A stretch of 64,000 bases of DNA, from positions 15,429,001-15,493,000 of the forward strand of contig BSBN01001752.1 in assembly GCA_027924645.1 (NCBI GenBank), given 5' to 3'. The notes under the pieces are model-generated. The model had not been told where the DNA came from and ran no database searches. It worked only from the letters and a program-made list of their open reading frames with translations. Each line of letters opens with the position of its first letter. Position 1 is the first letter of the stretch. Origin of the DNA: Cunninghamia lanceolata (Eukaryota; Streptophyta; Pinopsida; Cupressales; Cupressaceae). The position numbers and the translations under genes are program-made. This document shows positions 1 to 9,184 of this stretch, piece after piece.

Positions 1-2040
1 TGGTTTGGTGTAACTCCTATTGTGAGATATTTCAGAGTATTTGGTAGCAAGTGTTACATCAAAAGAGATGAAGATCTAGGAAAGTTTGATGCTAGAAGTG
101 ATGAAGGAATTTTCTTGGGTTACTCCACTCAAAGCAAAGCATACCGGTGTTACAATAAGAGATTGAGAAAGATGATAGAAAGTACAAATGTGAAGGTTGA
201 TGAAGGAATTGAGAAGCCCTCAATGTTCTATGAATATGATGAAGATGATCAAAATGATTCTCTGGTGCAAGGAGCTCAATCCTCCTCTGAAATTCAAATT
301 TAGACTGATCCGGTAAATCAGGAAGAAGAGGTTTGTCTGAATGAACCTAATCAAGAAATAGTAGTGCAAGAAACTCCCAAAGTTCCAAGGTATGTAACTT
401 TAAACCATTCTGAAGATTAGATCATAGGTGACAAAAGAAAAGGGGTACAAACAAGGAGGAGAATTGCTCAAAATTCAAATAGATATTGTCTAATTTCAAA
501 GATTGAACCTAAGAAAATTAATGAAGCTTGCAATGATGAAAACTGGACCAAAGCAATGGAGGAAGAGTTGATGCAATTTGAGAAAAATCATACTTGGGAT
601 CTTGTTCCCAGACCTAGAAACAAGAATGTGATTGGAACCAAATGGGTCTTTCGGAACAAACTAAATGAAGTTGGTGAAGTAATCAGAAACAAAGCCAGAT
701 TGGTCTACAAAGGCTACTCTCAAATAGAAGGAATTGATTTTGAAGAAACCTTTTCTCCGGTGGCAAGAATTGAAGCAGTCAGATTATTTCTTGCATTTGT
801 TGCCTTCAAAGACTTCAAGGTATATTAGATGAATGTCAAGTCTGCCTTCCTAAATGGTGATTTGGAAGAAGAAGTATACATTGAACAACCAGATGGATTT
901 CAATTGTCTGATCATGATGATATGGTCTACAAGCTAAAGAAAGCACTGTATGGATTGAAGCAAGCCCCAAGAGCATGGTATGAAAGGTTGGATAAGCATC
1001 TTGTGCAGATTGGTTTCAACAAAGGTATTGCTGATAGTAATTTATATTTCCAAATAGATAATGAAAACATCTTGATTGTTGAAGTATTTGTTGATGATAT
1101 AATCTTTGGAGGAAAAGACAGTATGTGTAAAACCTTTGCAAATCAAATGAAAAGTGAGTTTGAAATATCAATGCTTGGTGAAATGAATTTCTTCTTGGGT
1201 CTGCAAATTACTCAGACAGAGAAAGGCATCTTTATCTCTCAATCCAAATATGTGAAAGAATTGTTGAGGAAATTTAGTATGGAAGATTCAAAGCCAATGA
1301 ACACTCCTATGGAAACCGGATGTAAGTTGAGCAAAGATGATGACTCTCCTAAGATAGATCAGACCAAGTACAGATCAATGATTGGAGGACTATTGTATCT
1401 CACTCAGACTAGACAAGATATAATGCAGGCGGTTGGTCTTGTGGCAAGATTTCAGGTTGATCTTAGAGAATCTCATGTTATGGCAATCAAGAGGATTTTT
1501 AGATATCTAAAGGGGACAGTTGAGTATGGTCTATGGTATCCTAAAAATCATGATTTCTCTCTTCATGCATATACAGATGCAGATTGGGCAGGAGATGTGG
1601 ATGACTGAAAGAGTACAAATGGAGGAGCATTCTTTTTGGGAAAAAGGTTGGTTTCTTGGCTAAGCAAGAAACAAGAGGCAATATCTCTGTCTACAACTGA
1701 AGCAAAATACATTGTAGCAGCAGGTAGTTGCACTCAAATCTTATGGATGAAGCAGATGTTAAGAGACATTAAAGTAGAATATGAGGAGCCTATCACCATT
1801 TTAAGTGATAATTCAAGTGCTATAAATATTTCTAAGAATCTGGTGTTGCATTCTAAGACCAAGCACATATCTATCAAGTTCCACTTTCTGAGAGAGCAAA
1901 TGAACAAGGATGAAATCAGATTGGAGTATGTACCCTCCAAGGATCAGATTACAGATATTTTTACTAAATCTCTTCCTAAGGACTCTTTTGAGTATCTCTG
2001 GGAGAAGTTAGGGGTCATGGCCCCTCCGGTGATGAACTAG
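1..2040 (+). pseudogene. Ty1/copia (SIRE-like) pol, 3' part: integrase C-terminus, RT, RNase H
   Basis: The window starts inside the polyprotein. One frame runs from base 1 to a stop at 2038-2040. In order it holds the integrase C-terminal region (FDARSDEGIFLGYS near 80-125), reverse transcriptase ([20 protein letters not shown] at about 832-891, and the catalytic FVDD box near 1087-1098) and Ty1-type RNase H (TDADWAGD near 1573-1596, STTEAKYI near 1693-1716). The frame never shifts, but in-frame stops at 301, 418, 826 and 1606 break it. The stop at 826 replaces the codon just before the conserved [10 protein letters not shown] motif. The known role of the family is reverse transcription and integration of an LTR retrotransposon. 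This copy is dead as written, although its sequence is well preserved. The SIRE-like assignment rests on the LGKFDA..DEGIFLGYS style and the polypurine cluster downstream. Confidence 0.93.
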
Positions 2041-2118
2041 GATGCACTGATGTGCATCAGTCCAGTGGATATCACAGTCATATCTTGTAATCCAGATTGA
2101 TGATGGGAAGCTGCTACT

Positions 2119-2363
2119 AAGGGGGAGCAACTGGTATGATTTTGATGTGTTAGAATTGCAAGTATGAGCCCTTTGCCATTGATGTCAAAGGGGGAGAAAA
2201 GACATGTGAAAAACAAGTGGTTGATGATCAAAGGGAGAGCAGTATAGGAAGAGATAACATATAAAGAGTTGTTGCTGATAGGGGGAGCTGTGGCAGAAAG
2301 GAGAAGTTCTTGTCTTGATGGTTTTTCACATCATATGTTGCCATCAATGACAAAGGGGGAGAT
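2119..2363 (+). promoter_or_regulatory. Cluster of polypurine tracts upstream of the 3' LTR
   Basis: Five similar purine runs of the type AAAGGGGGAG occur at 2119-2128, 2187-2200, 2230-2239, about 2278-2286 and 2352-2363. The last one directly abuts the 3' LTR and is the likely primer for plus-strand DNA synthesis. Multiple polypurine tracts before the 3' LTR are a described trait of Sirevirus-type copia elements, which fits the pol sequence upstream. Confidence 0.75.
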
Positions 2364-3652
2364 TGTTGCAAGTATGAGGTGAACCAGTGTTGTCATTGAT
2401 GTCAACATACTCATATTGCATTGACAAGAAGGATTGGATGAGCTGTGTGCTGAGGATATTGAGAAAATTAGTCTCAATCAAGAACAGTGAAGAATAGTGA
2501 TGAGAAGAAGGCAAAAGTACTCAATAGGTTGAGATTCAGAGGATGCGGATTAAAGGGTTTGTAGATATGAGTCTTGAGATGATCCAGTTAAGATTTCAGA
2601 GGTCTGCATGAAGATGTGAAGAAGTTGTGATCGATCAAGTAGAACCAGTTTCGGGAGATGCTTCGGAGTGACAGAGTGTTGCAAAAAGGTCTGGTGAGAT
2701 CTGGAAGTGCATTGTCCTACTCTGCGGATTGGACAGAGTGTTTGGGATGTCCTTGTGATGTGTCATCTCGTTTGGTATGTGGTTTGGAGGTTCGGAAGCA
2801 CCTCTTTGAGTATGACAGTGGCAATAGACTGTGTTCTTGAAGTTTCGGATGAGGAAGAGAAGAGATTCCAGTGAGTAGAGGAAGTGCGGATGTACCTAGT
2901 CATTCAGGCAAGCTTGTGAGGTTCTTGGATCATGTTGAGGTTGTGTTGTTGGTCCACATTAGTGTTAGAGCCTAGAATTGAAGATATTCTTCCGGATGGA
3001 GATGTTCTTGTTGGCCGACTGGATGAGTTCTTCCGGATGAAGATGTTCTTGTTTAGATTGGTCGACTGGATTAGTTATTTATCTTGCGAATGTTCTTGTG
3101 GTTGATTGCTGACTTAGATGATTGTTCCTAAGTTGATGCCTTGTATAAATAAAGGTTTGTGAATTCATTTCAAGTGTGTTGTGGAGCGGATGAGTGTGGT
3201 ATAGCGGAAGAGTGAAAGGCAGAGCAGGTGTGACTCGAGCTTAAATGGAACTGATCTAGACATGGTGAAGATGTCATTCCCTAGTTCAAGTTTGTGATAC
3301 TTATGATCTTGTAGACAGTGTGTCTCTTGTAGGCAGTGTGCCTCCTTGTGAGCAGTGTGCCTCCTTGTGAGCAATGTGCTCGGGCAGTGAGCCCTAATTG
3401 GCATGTGCCATTCATTTTTCTTATTCTTCTAACAGAGAATAATCCTTGGGTTAATCACCTCATGGTTTTTCCCTTAACCAGGTTTTCCACGTCAAAAATC
3501 TTGGTGTCTAATGTGTTGATGTTTATCTGCTCCGGTGTTTATGCTTTGTGCTTTCATGAATGGTTAATTGATATGTTGTGTTTGAAGTAGAAGCAAGTTT
3601 TTGTACAACTGATTCACTCCCCCCCTCTCAGTTGTGTGCCCTAGATCTAATA
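2364..3652 (+). mobile_element. 3' LTR of the copia element
   Basis: The LTR begins TGTTGCAAG immediately after the last polypurine tract. It carries TTGTCATTGATGTCAAC near its start and ends after ATTCACTCCCCCCCTCTCAG with CTAATA, probably a mutated CTAACA. A TATA-like TTGTATAAATAAAGG lies at 3141-3155 and would mark the U3/R promoter. The terminal motifs are shared with two solo LTRs further on (27024-29246 and 30576-32764). The 5' LTR lies outside the window, so a target-site duplication cannot be tested, and the 3' end is uncertain by a few bases. Confidence 0.8.
3141..3155 (+). promoter_or_regulatory. TATA box of the copia LTR
   Basis: TTGTATAAATAAAGG lies about 500 bp before the LTR end, a usual place for the U3/R promoter in an LTR of this length. 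It is judged by sequence and position only. Confidence 0.5.
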
Positions 3653-3811
3653 AATTATGTGTAATAAATAGACCTTAACATACCATGATGTCAAACTATA
3701 CAAGAATAAATCCTTACAACATAATAAAAATATAATCCCACTATTATCTTGTATTCATTTCTTAGGAAGTAATATTGGTCTCTTTATCATGCTACAGACA
3801 AATTCTTCGTC

Positions 3812-4675
3812 ATGCCAAGGAAACGATCAAGAATTAAACCAACACAGGAAGAGATAGAAGCTAAGAATGCAAAGAAAGCAGTGGCCATGAGGGAACTTCG
3901 TGAGAAGAGGAAATTGGACAAGATAAATGAAGACATACCAATTGAAGAGGAACCACAACCATCACAAAGAGATATGGTATTGGCGGCACAAAGAGAACGA
4001 GTGCAAAAACTTCGTGCTACGAGAGATTTGAATACTATAGTTGGAGACACGTCCTCTACCGCAAGTCAACATGTAGGGACACCATCTACCACATCTCAAG
4101 TTGAGAGTACATCATCACTCACATGTGATGAAGGAGGTACGCCATCGTTCCCACCTCAACCTCAAGGTATGTCATCTATTCCATCTTCGATCGAAGGTAT
4201 GCCATCTAGCCCATCTCATTTAAATATTGATGAAATTCCTAATGTTGAGATGAATTTACCTAACTTAACACCACCTAGAATCTTGCATAGAAAGCCAAAG
4301 TATTTGATTGAAATTGATGAGAATATTTTGCAGCCAATGGAAGGTAAGATTCCAAAATGCACTTGTAGAAGATATGCTCATAAGATTTGGAGATTGTTCT
4401 TTGAAAAGTTAAATGAGACTGCAAGATGTCAACTATTCATTGAAATGATGCGAAGTATAAAGTATAGGTCCATCATGAAGATTCTTGGGTTGAGAACATC
4501 AGAGGCTTCAAGTGAAAAATCTATTGTCAAGAATCTAATGAGTGTGTATGAGAATGTGGGTAACACCTCACACACAAAAGATAGTAATGCAACATGGCGT
4601 GTGATTACATCGACTATAGTAAACTTAGTCAAACGAGGAAAGCTTGTCTCATTAGAAAGACGAGTCAAGAATTGA
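3812..4675 (+). pseudogene. DDE transposase-like gene, N-terminal part
   Basis: An ATG-started frame of 287 codons begins MPRKRSRIKPTQEEIEAKNA. It opens with a highly basic, charged stretch (residues 1-50, likely coiled and nuclear-targeting) and continues with a Ser/Thr/Pro-rich low-complexity linker (about 80-150). A more conserved-looking part follows, with CTCRRYAHKIWRLFFEKLNE at about residues 188-207. It ends at a stop where the reading frame shifts by one base; the frame used by the next segment already overlaps it from 4594. This segment is read as the N-terminus of the transposase at 4895-6235 because the pieces follow each other on one strand with only frameshifts between them. The product family is not recognised by name. 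Confidence 0.6.
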
Positions 4676-4905
4676 GAATTAATAGGAAAACTTTATCAAG
4701 AGCCATTGGAAGACACCAAAGAATTGAGGACACTAATGCCAATGAATTATGGGCGTTCTCAGGGAGACTACCACGAAAAGATAAACCAATTGTTGAAGCA
4801 TTGAGATCACTAATTGAAGACTTTTAGAAGAATTACACAAGGGTATCCCCGAATCAAAGGGATGTGGTAAGAAGGAGAATCGGTCGTCAGAACCGTGAGC
4901 CACAT
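4594..4905 (+). pseudogene. DDE transposase-like gene, middle part (possible helix-turn-helix)
   Basis: This segment lies in a different frame from both neighbours and bridges them. It reads RKTSQELRINRKTLSRAIGR (about 4651-4710), which looks like a helix-turn-helix, then a segment with LWAFSGRLPRKDKPIVEALR. After a stop at 4825-4827 it continues to NREPHPKHFLDETNTIL. A DNA-binding role is inferred from the helix-turn-helix look and from its place before the catalytic core. Two one-base shifts (around 4650 and 4900) and one stop would have to be undone to join the gene, so this copy is inactive. Confidence 0.5.
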
Positions 4906-6235
4906 CCAAAGCATTTTTTGGATGAGACAAACACAATTTTATGGTAAATTTCTAGAGAAGTATCCTCAAATTAAAATTTCTCAAAGATATTTTGAAATGC
5001 TAAAACCTTTCTATGTCAAGATAAATCACACACGCACTACTTGTTGTTGTAGACTACATATTGAATTTTCTAACCACTTTGATACTTATAGGTCTATATG
5101 TTTAGATATACATACTAACAATGTTTTGCAAGGTTGTGCCATATGTGCCCCACCAACATCTTCAAGAGACTTCATATCAAGAATTTTATGTGAAAGAGAG
5201 GAAGGTCAAATATTCTACAAGAAATTATGCTTGGATGGCACATGTCATCGTTGTGGTGGCTTGCAACATTTGCCAATATGTGAACATATGGAAAGAACAC
5301 ATGTGGTTGGAAACGAACTAGTAGAGTTTGGCAAGTATAAAATAGTGGCATACAATACAAAAGATGGTAAAGAAGCAAAGAGGTGTGAATTGGTTATTGA
5401 AAAGATTCCAGTGTATCAGTTTATGCCTATATTTCATGACAGCATAGTGTATGAGTATGCAAGACATGCCCATAGAGCTCGATGGTTGGACTTGCAATTC
5501 AAGTTATGCAAGGACACATTTCTGGTTGGTAGCATTGTTTCAGTCGTCGACTTTGCAGAGAACTACTATCTACAGCCACAGCGTGAGGTACAATCACAAT
5601 ATTACAACTCCACACAGGTTTCTATATTTGTACACATCGCATTCATTCATGCGAATGATAGTACAAAGGATGACATAAAGATCATAAGGGAGTATAATTT
5701 CTATATTAGTGATGATCACATGCATTCTACGGAGTTTGTGCAAGGTTGCTTTCAAGTGTTCTACAATGATTTGGCTAGAAGGGGCATATTGTTCAGTCAG
5801 CATATCATATGGTTGGATAACTGTGCATCACAATTCAAGAACTCGTAGAATTTCTATTGGCTGAGTAGGAGGCATAATTTTATAGGTATTCAGCATATGT
5901 GGAACTTTTGTGAGGCCAATCATGGAAAGGGGGAGCATGATGGTATAGGAGCATGTATCAAAAGAGCCATAGCACGAGAAGAGTTAAAGTATAAAGACAA
6001 TGCAAAGTTGACAGATGCAAAATTGATTGTCGAGTGGTGTAATGCTTCCATGAGTCTAGGTAATGAAGGTAAGTCTTCAGTTCGTAGATATTTTTAGTAA
6101 CATTGCACCATAGGACGACTGTTGTACACTGACAGGATCAAATGAGATGCACTCTTTCAGAAGCTCAATTGCAGGTTCATGGAGTATCCATATGCGAAAG
6201 ATGTCATGCTTTTGGTCTTCCTATACAATTCAAGT
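4895..6235 (+). pseudogene. DDE-type transposase catalytic core (HGKGEHDG class, superfamily not identified)
   Basis: A 317-codon open stretch (4895-5848) is followed in the same frame, after one TAG, by 5849-6097 and a further decayed tail. It contains a cysteine-rich segment (CAICAPPTSSRDF; LCLDGTCHRCGG) and then what looks like an RNase H-fold core. Candidate catalytic residues are Asp in SVVDFAENYY (codon 5549-5551), Asp in HIIWLDNCASQFKNS (codon 5816-5818) and an acidic residue in CEANHGKGEHDGIGACIKRA (about 5909-5968). The pattern of WLDNCASQFKN followed by HGKG..DG.GA..KRA resembles uncharacterised transposase-like proteins scattered in animal and plant genomes. It does not fit MULE, hAT, PIF/Harbinger or CACTA signatures that I know. 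It is broken by in-frame stops at 5846 and 6095 and by frameshifts upstream. Confidence 0.6.
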
Positions 6236-6534
6236 CTGGGATGAGTGCGAGTCAAAGGAGTGGGTTGACGAATGGCAGTTAAGTTATCTTAGCCCACTTG
6301 ACACGTATCAACCCCCGACGGCACTGGAACTAACACAGATGGAATCATCAGTTGACTTTGACCACATATCAAATTTAGTTCAACTAGGTAATATAGGGCA
6401 TGTATATTCATCTAATTTCATCTAGTTCAACCAGGTAATGTCATCTTACTTTGTAGTGTTTTTGTAATGTTGACTAATTTCATCTAATTTGCTACACATA
6501 TCAATGTAGGGCACGTATATACAATTATTGCAGA

Positions 6535-6795
6535 TGAAGATAATGAATAGAGAACAAATTGTTACTTATGTCATTGTGTTGAGGCCAAAAAGAAATTGGA
6601 GGCCCCTGTTACAGATGGAGAAAACATCGAATACCCTACAGGCTCAGTGGTTATTACTGAAACATGGCTTAGAAGGTACCCACATAAGAGTGTTAATGTT
6701 TGGCTATTTTAGGACTTTGACACGCATCGGAAGATTCTTCATTACTCAAACCTTGTCATGGCATCCAATGTTCATTTGATAAAGTATCGGGTAGA
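6535..6795 (+). pseudogene. Probable C-terminal remnant of the same transposase
   Basis: In one frame the stretch reads NCYLCHCVEAKKKLEAPVTD, then GENIEYPTGSVVITETWLRR and further to VNVWLF, a stop, DFDTHRKILHYSNLVMASNV. The even amino acid composition and the NCYLCHC zinc-ligand-like motif suggest former coding sequence. Placement on the same strand about 300 bp downstream of the catalytic core suggests it belongs to the same gene. The part between 6236 and 6534 is not readable as protein. The function is not known. Confidence 0.4.
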
Positions 6796-7039
6796 CCTTT
6801 GAACAAAATCTTGTGGAAGGTGCGTGAGTCTGACCATGGAGCAATACTTGACACAATAAAGAGTAGAGTAGACCCGAATGGTTCATTGGATTAATTTGTA
6901 AGTATTCACATTGATTTTGTAAAGTCATGTTACATTGAGTTATAAGTATGCACATTAATTTGTAAGGTTTGTCTTTTTTTTAATTTCCTGCTGCATTTAT
7001 ACACATATACACATTTTTACGTCATCATGTTATGCATTT
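6796..7039. other. Non-coding, AT-rich spacer
   Basis: No reading frame or RNA gene is visible. A short direct repeat of the type AAGTATNCACATTNATTTTGTAA occurs around 6899-6965. It probably belongs to the 3' flank of the DNA transposon relic. Confidence 0.4.
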
Positions 7040-8104
7040 TTGGTGTCTTGCTCCTAATGTGACCAAATTGACTATTCCAACATGTCCGGATGGGTACATT
7101 TACGCTAGACATGGTCCTATTTTTCACCCAAACATGTCGAAACAGTCTGAGCTACACTGTGCCGACGATATCCCTGAAGAGTCCAAAGTTTAAAAAGGTA
7201 GCAATCTTTGACGAGATGTTACTCAAAAATCATTTTGCTTAGAAATATTTTGTCTGAGGCAACATGATCATGTAGAGTGCCTCTATAATAACCTCTCTTG
7301 GTTTTTTATATCTCTGAGGCATTTGCCCGGGGTGAAAGGTTTTCTGCTGCCCCAAAAATCGTCAAAAGGAGACAATGTAAAGTTGCAAAGGGGTGTAACT
7401 TTCGTCCTACTCTTGATGTGACCAAACTGACTATTCCAACACATCTGGATGGGTACATTTGCACTAGGCATGGTCCTATTTTTCACCCAAACATGTCGAA
7501 ACAGTCCAAGCTACATTGTACCGATGATATCCCTGAAGAGTCCAAAGTGCAAAAAGGCAACAATATTTGACGAGATATTACTCAAAAATCATGTCACTTA
7601 GAAACATTCTGTCTGAGGCAAGGTGATCATGTAGAGTGCCTCTACAATAACCTCTCTCAGTTTTTTCTCTCTAAGACATTTGCCCGTGGTGAAAGGTTTT
7701 CTGCTGCCCCAAAAATTGTCAGAAGGAGGCAGTGTAAAGTTGCAAAGGGGTGTAATTTTTGTCCTGCTTCTGATGAGACCAAACTGACTATTCCAACGCA
7801 TCCGGATGGGTACATTTACACTAGGCATGGTCCTATTTTTCACCCAAACATGTCGAAATAGTCCGAGCTACATTGTACCGACGATATCCCTGAAGAGTCC
7901 AAAGTGCAAAAAGGAAGCAATCTTTGACGAGATGTTACTTGAAAACTGTGTCACTTAGAAACATTCCATCTGAGGCAACATGATCATGTAGAGTGCCTCT
8001 ACAATAACCACTCTCAATTTTTTATATCTCTGAGACATTTGCCCATGGTGAAAGATTTTCTGCTGCCCCAAAAATCGTCAGAAGGAGGCAGTGTAAAGTT
8101 GCAA
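7040..8104 (+). repeat. Three tandem copies of a ~358-bp unit
   Basis: The landmark ACCAAA(C/T)TGACTATTCCAAC recurs at 7062, 7421 and 7778, giving periods of 359 and 357 bp. The other landmarks CACCCAAACATGTCGAAA, CGATATCCCTGAAGAGTCC and GCTGCCCCAAAAAT.GTC recur in step. The first copy is cut short at its left end and the third stops at about 8104 after GTGTAAAGTTGCAA, so there are just under three units. Each unit has the same short sense reading frame (about 50-90 codons, containing TIPTHPDGYIYTRHGPIFHP), partly broken by stops. Copies differ by scattered substitutions, so the duplication is old. The block directly follows the DDE transposon relic and may be its subterminal region. Confidence 0.85.
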
Positions 8105-9184
8105 CTTCTTAGGCGCAAATGTAAGGGTACACAAGGGGAAAATGGCACCTAGATGACTTAGTGCATTTCTATGACTTCATTCACATGTTTAAATGTTTGA
8201 GAAACTCTCCTTTACTAAGCTCTTGTCCTCATGTCAACGTTAAGCTTTATACCTCCTAGGCACTCAATTAGGTGATGTCATTAGATACAACTTACCCTGT
8301 CATGTCAACGTTTCCAACTTGATCATCAAGTGAAGAATGGATTAGCCTATTGCTCATTCCTGGAGGCTAATTCAGAATGATGAGGGAATGAATTAGTTTT
8401 TGACTAACTCAATCTCATTGTTTTGCAGGAACAAAGTCAGAAACTCAAAATTTGGCTAAGTCTGGAAAGTAGAAAGTTGACTCTTGGAGTCTAGGTGCCA
8501 ATTTCACATCAAATTGTCCAAATGAGCGCCAAAGGATGTGGAGTCTTCAATTAGGGTTTGGAAGTGCAAGATGTTAAGAGCAACATCATTCAAGCATGCT
8601 CCACACCTAATAAAGGAATTTGAAGTCCTGAAGTCACCCAAGATAGGTTAGGCACACTTTCTCTCTCCTCCATCCTCAAAGTGGCACCTAGCATAGAAGT
8701 ATCATGTTAAGAAGCACATCAAACAAGGCGCTCTGGTAGGAAAAGTTGTTTGGCCTTCAAGATGAGGTTGCCTTAGTTAATTAAGTTAGGATGAAAGCCT
8801 ATTCACTCTAGGCGCCAATCTCAAGTTGCACAATCATGAATGGGCGCCTAGAGCAATAAGGTGCTACATCATGGTTCCAGGATCTTGAAATGGCGCCCAA
8901 GCATGTAGGAGGAATTTTCAAGAAGCCAGAATGTTTTTGAAACTCTAAGGAACTAGTCCAAAGACTCTATGGTGCCATCTTGATACCATTGAGTCAACTT
9001 TGGAACTCAAATATATTGAAACAAGGTCTAGGAAGCTAGGCGCCATCTCTTGCTAGTTCAACCTCTCAGATGTGCCAACATTGGAAAGACTCTTAATGAG
9101 CGCCTAAGTTTGTATTGATCTTGTGATTGAAAGTTTGGTGATGTATTGGTGCAAGATGATCTTCAGTTGAAGCAATCTAAGTTC
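8105..9184. repeat. GGCGCC-motif repeat block, left half
   Basis: This non-coding stretch carries the motif GGCGCC/GGYGCCTAG about every 60-100 bp, for example near 8525, 8693, 8812, 8844, 8894, 8972, 9037 and 9100. It is cut at 9184 by the LTR element and resumes at 15151 with the same motif density. The pieces are therefore one older repeat split by insertion. A segment near 8190 (TTTAAATGTTTGAGAAA) matches one near 18965, linking this block to 18601-19030. No coding capacity is seen. Confidence 0.6.
9180..9184 (+). repeat. Left target-site duplication AGTTC
   Basis: AGTTC directly precedes TGGTGGTGATCACC and is repeated at 15151-15155 directly after the second LTR. Five bases is the usual duplication length for LTR retrotransposons. 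Confidence 0.9.

Noticed and set aside
3660..3811. Terminal inverted repeat of the DDE transposon
   Set aside because: I looked for matching ends here and after 6800 and found none.
7283..7843. Minus-strand frames in the 358-bp tandem repeat
   Set aside because: They appear only because the unit is repeated; the sense frame is as plausible and both are broken by stops.
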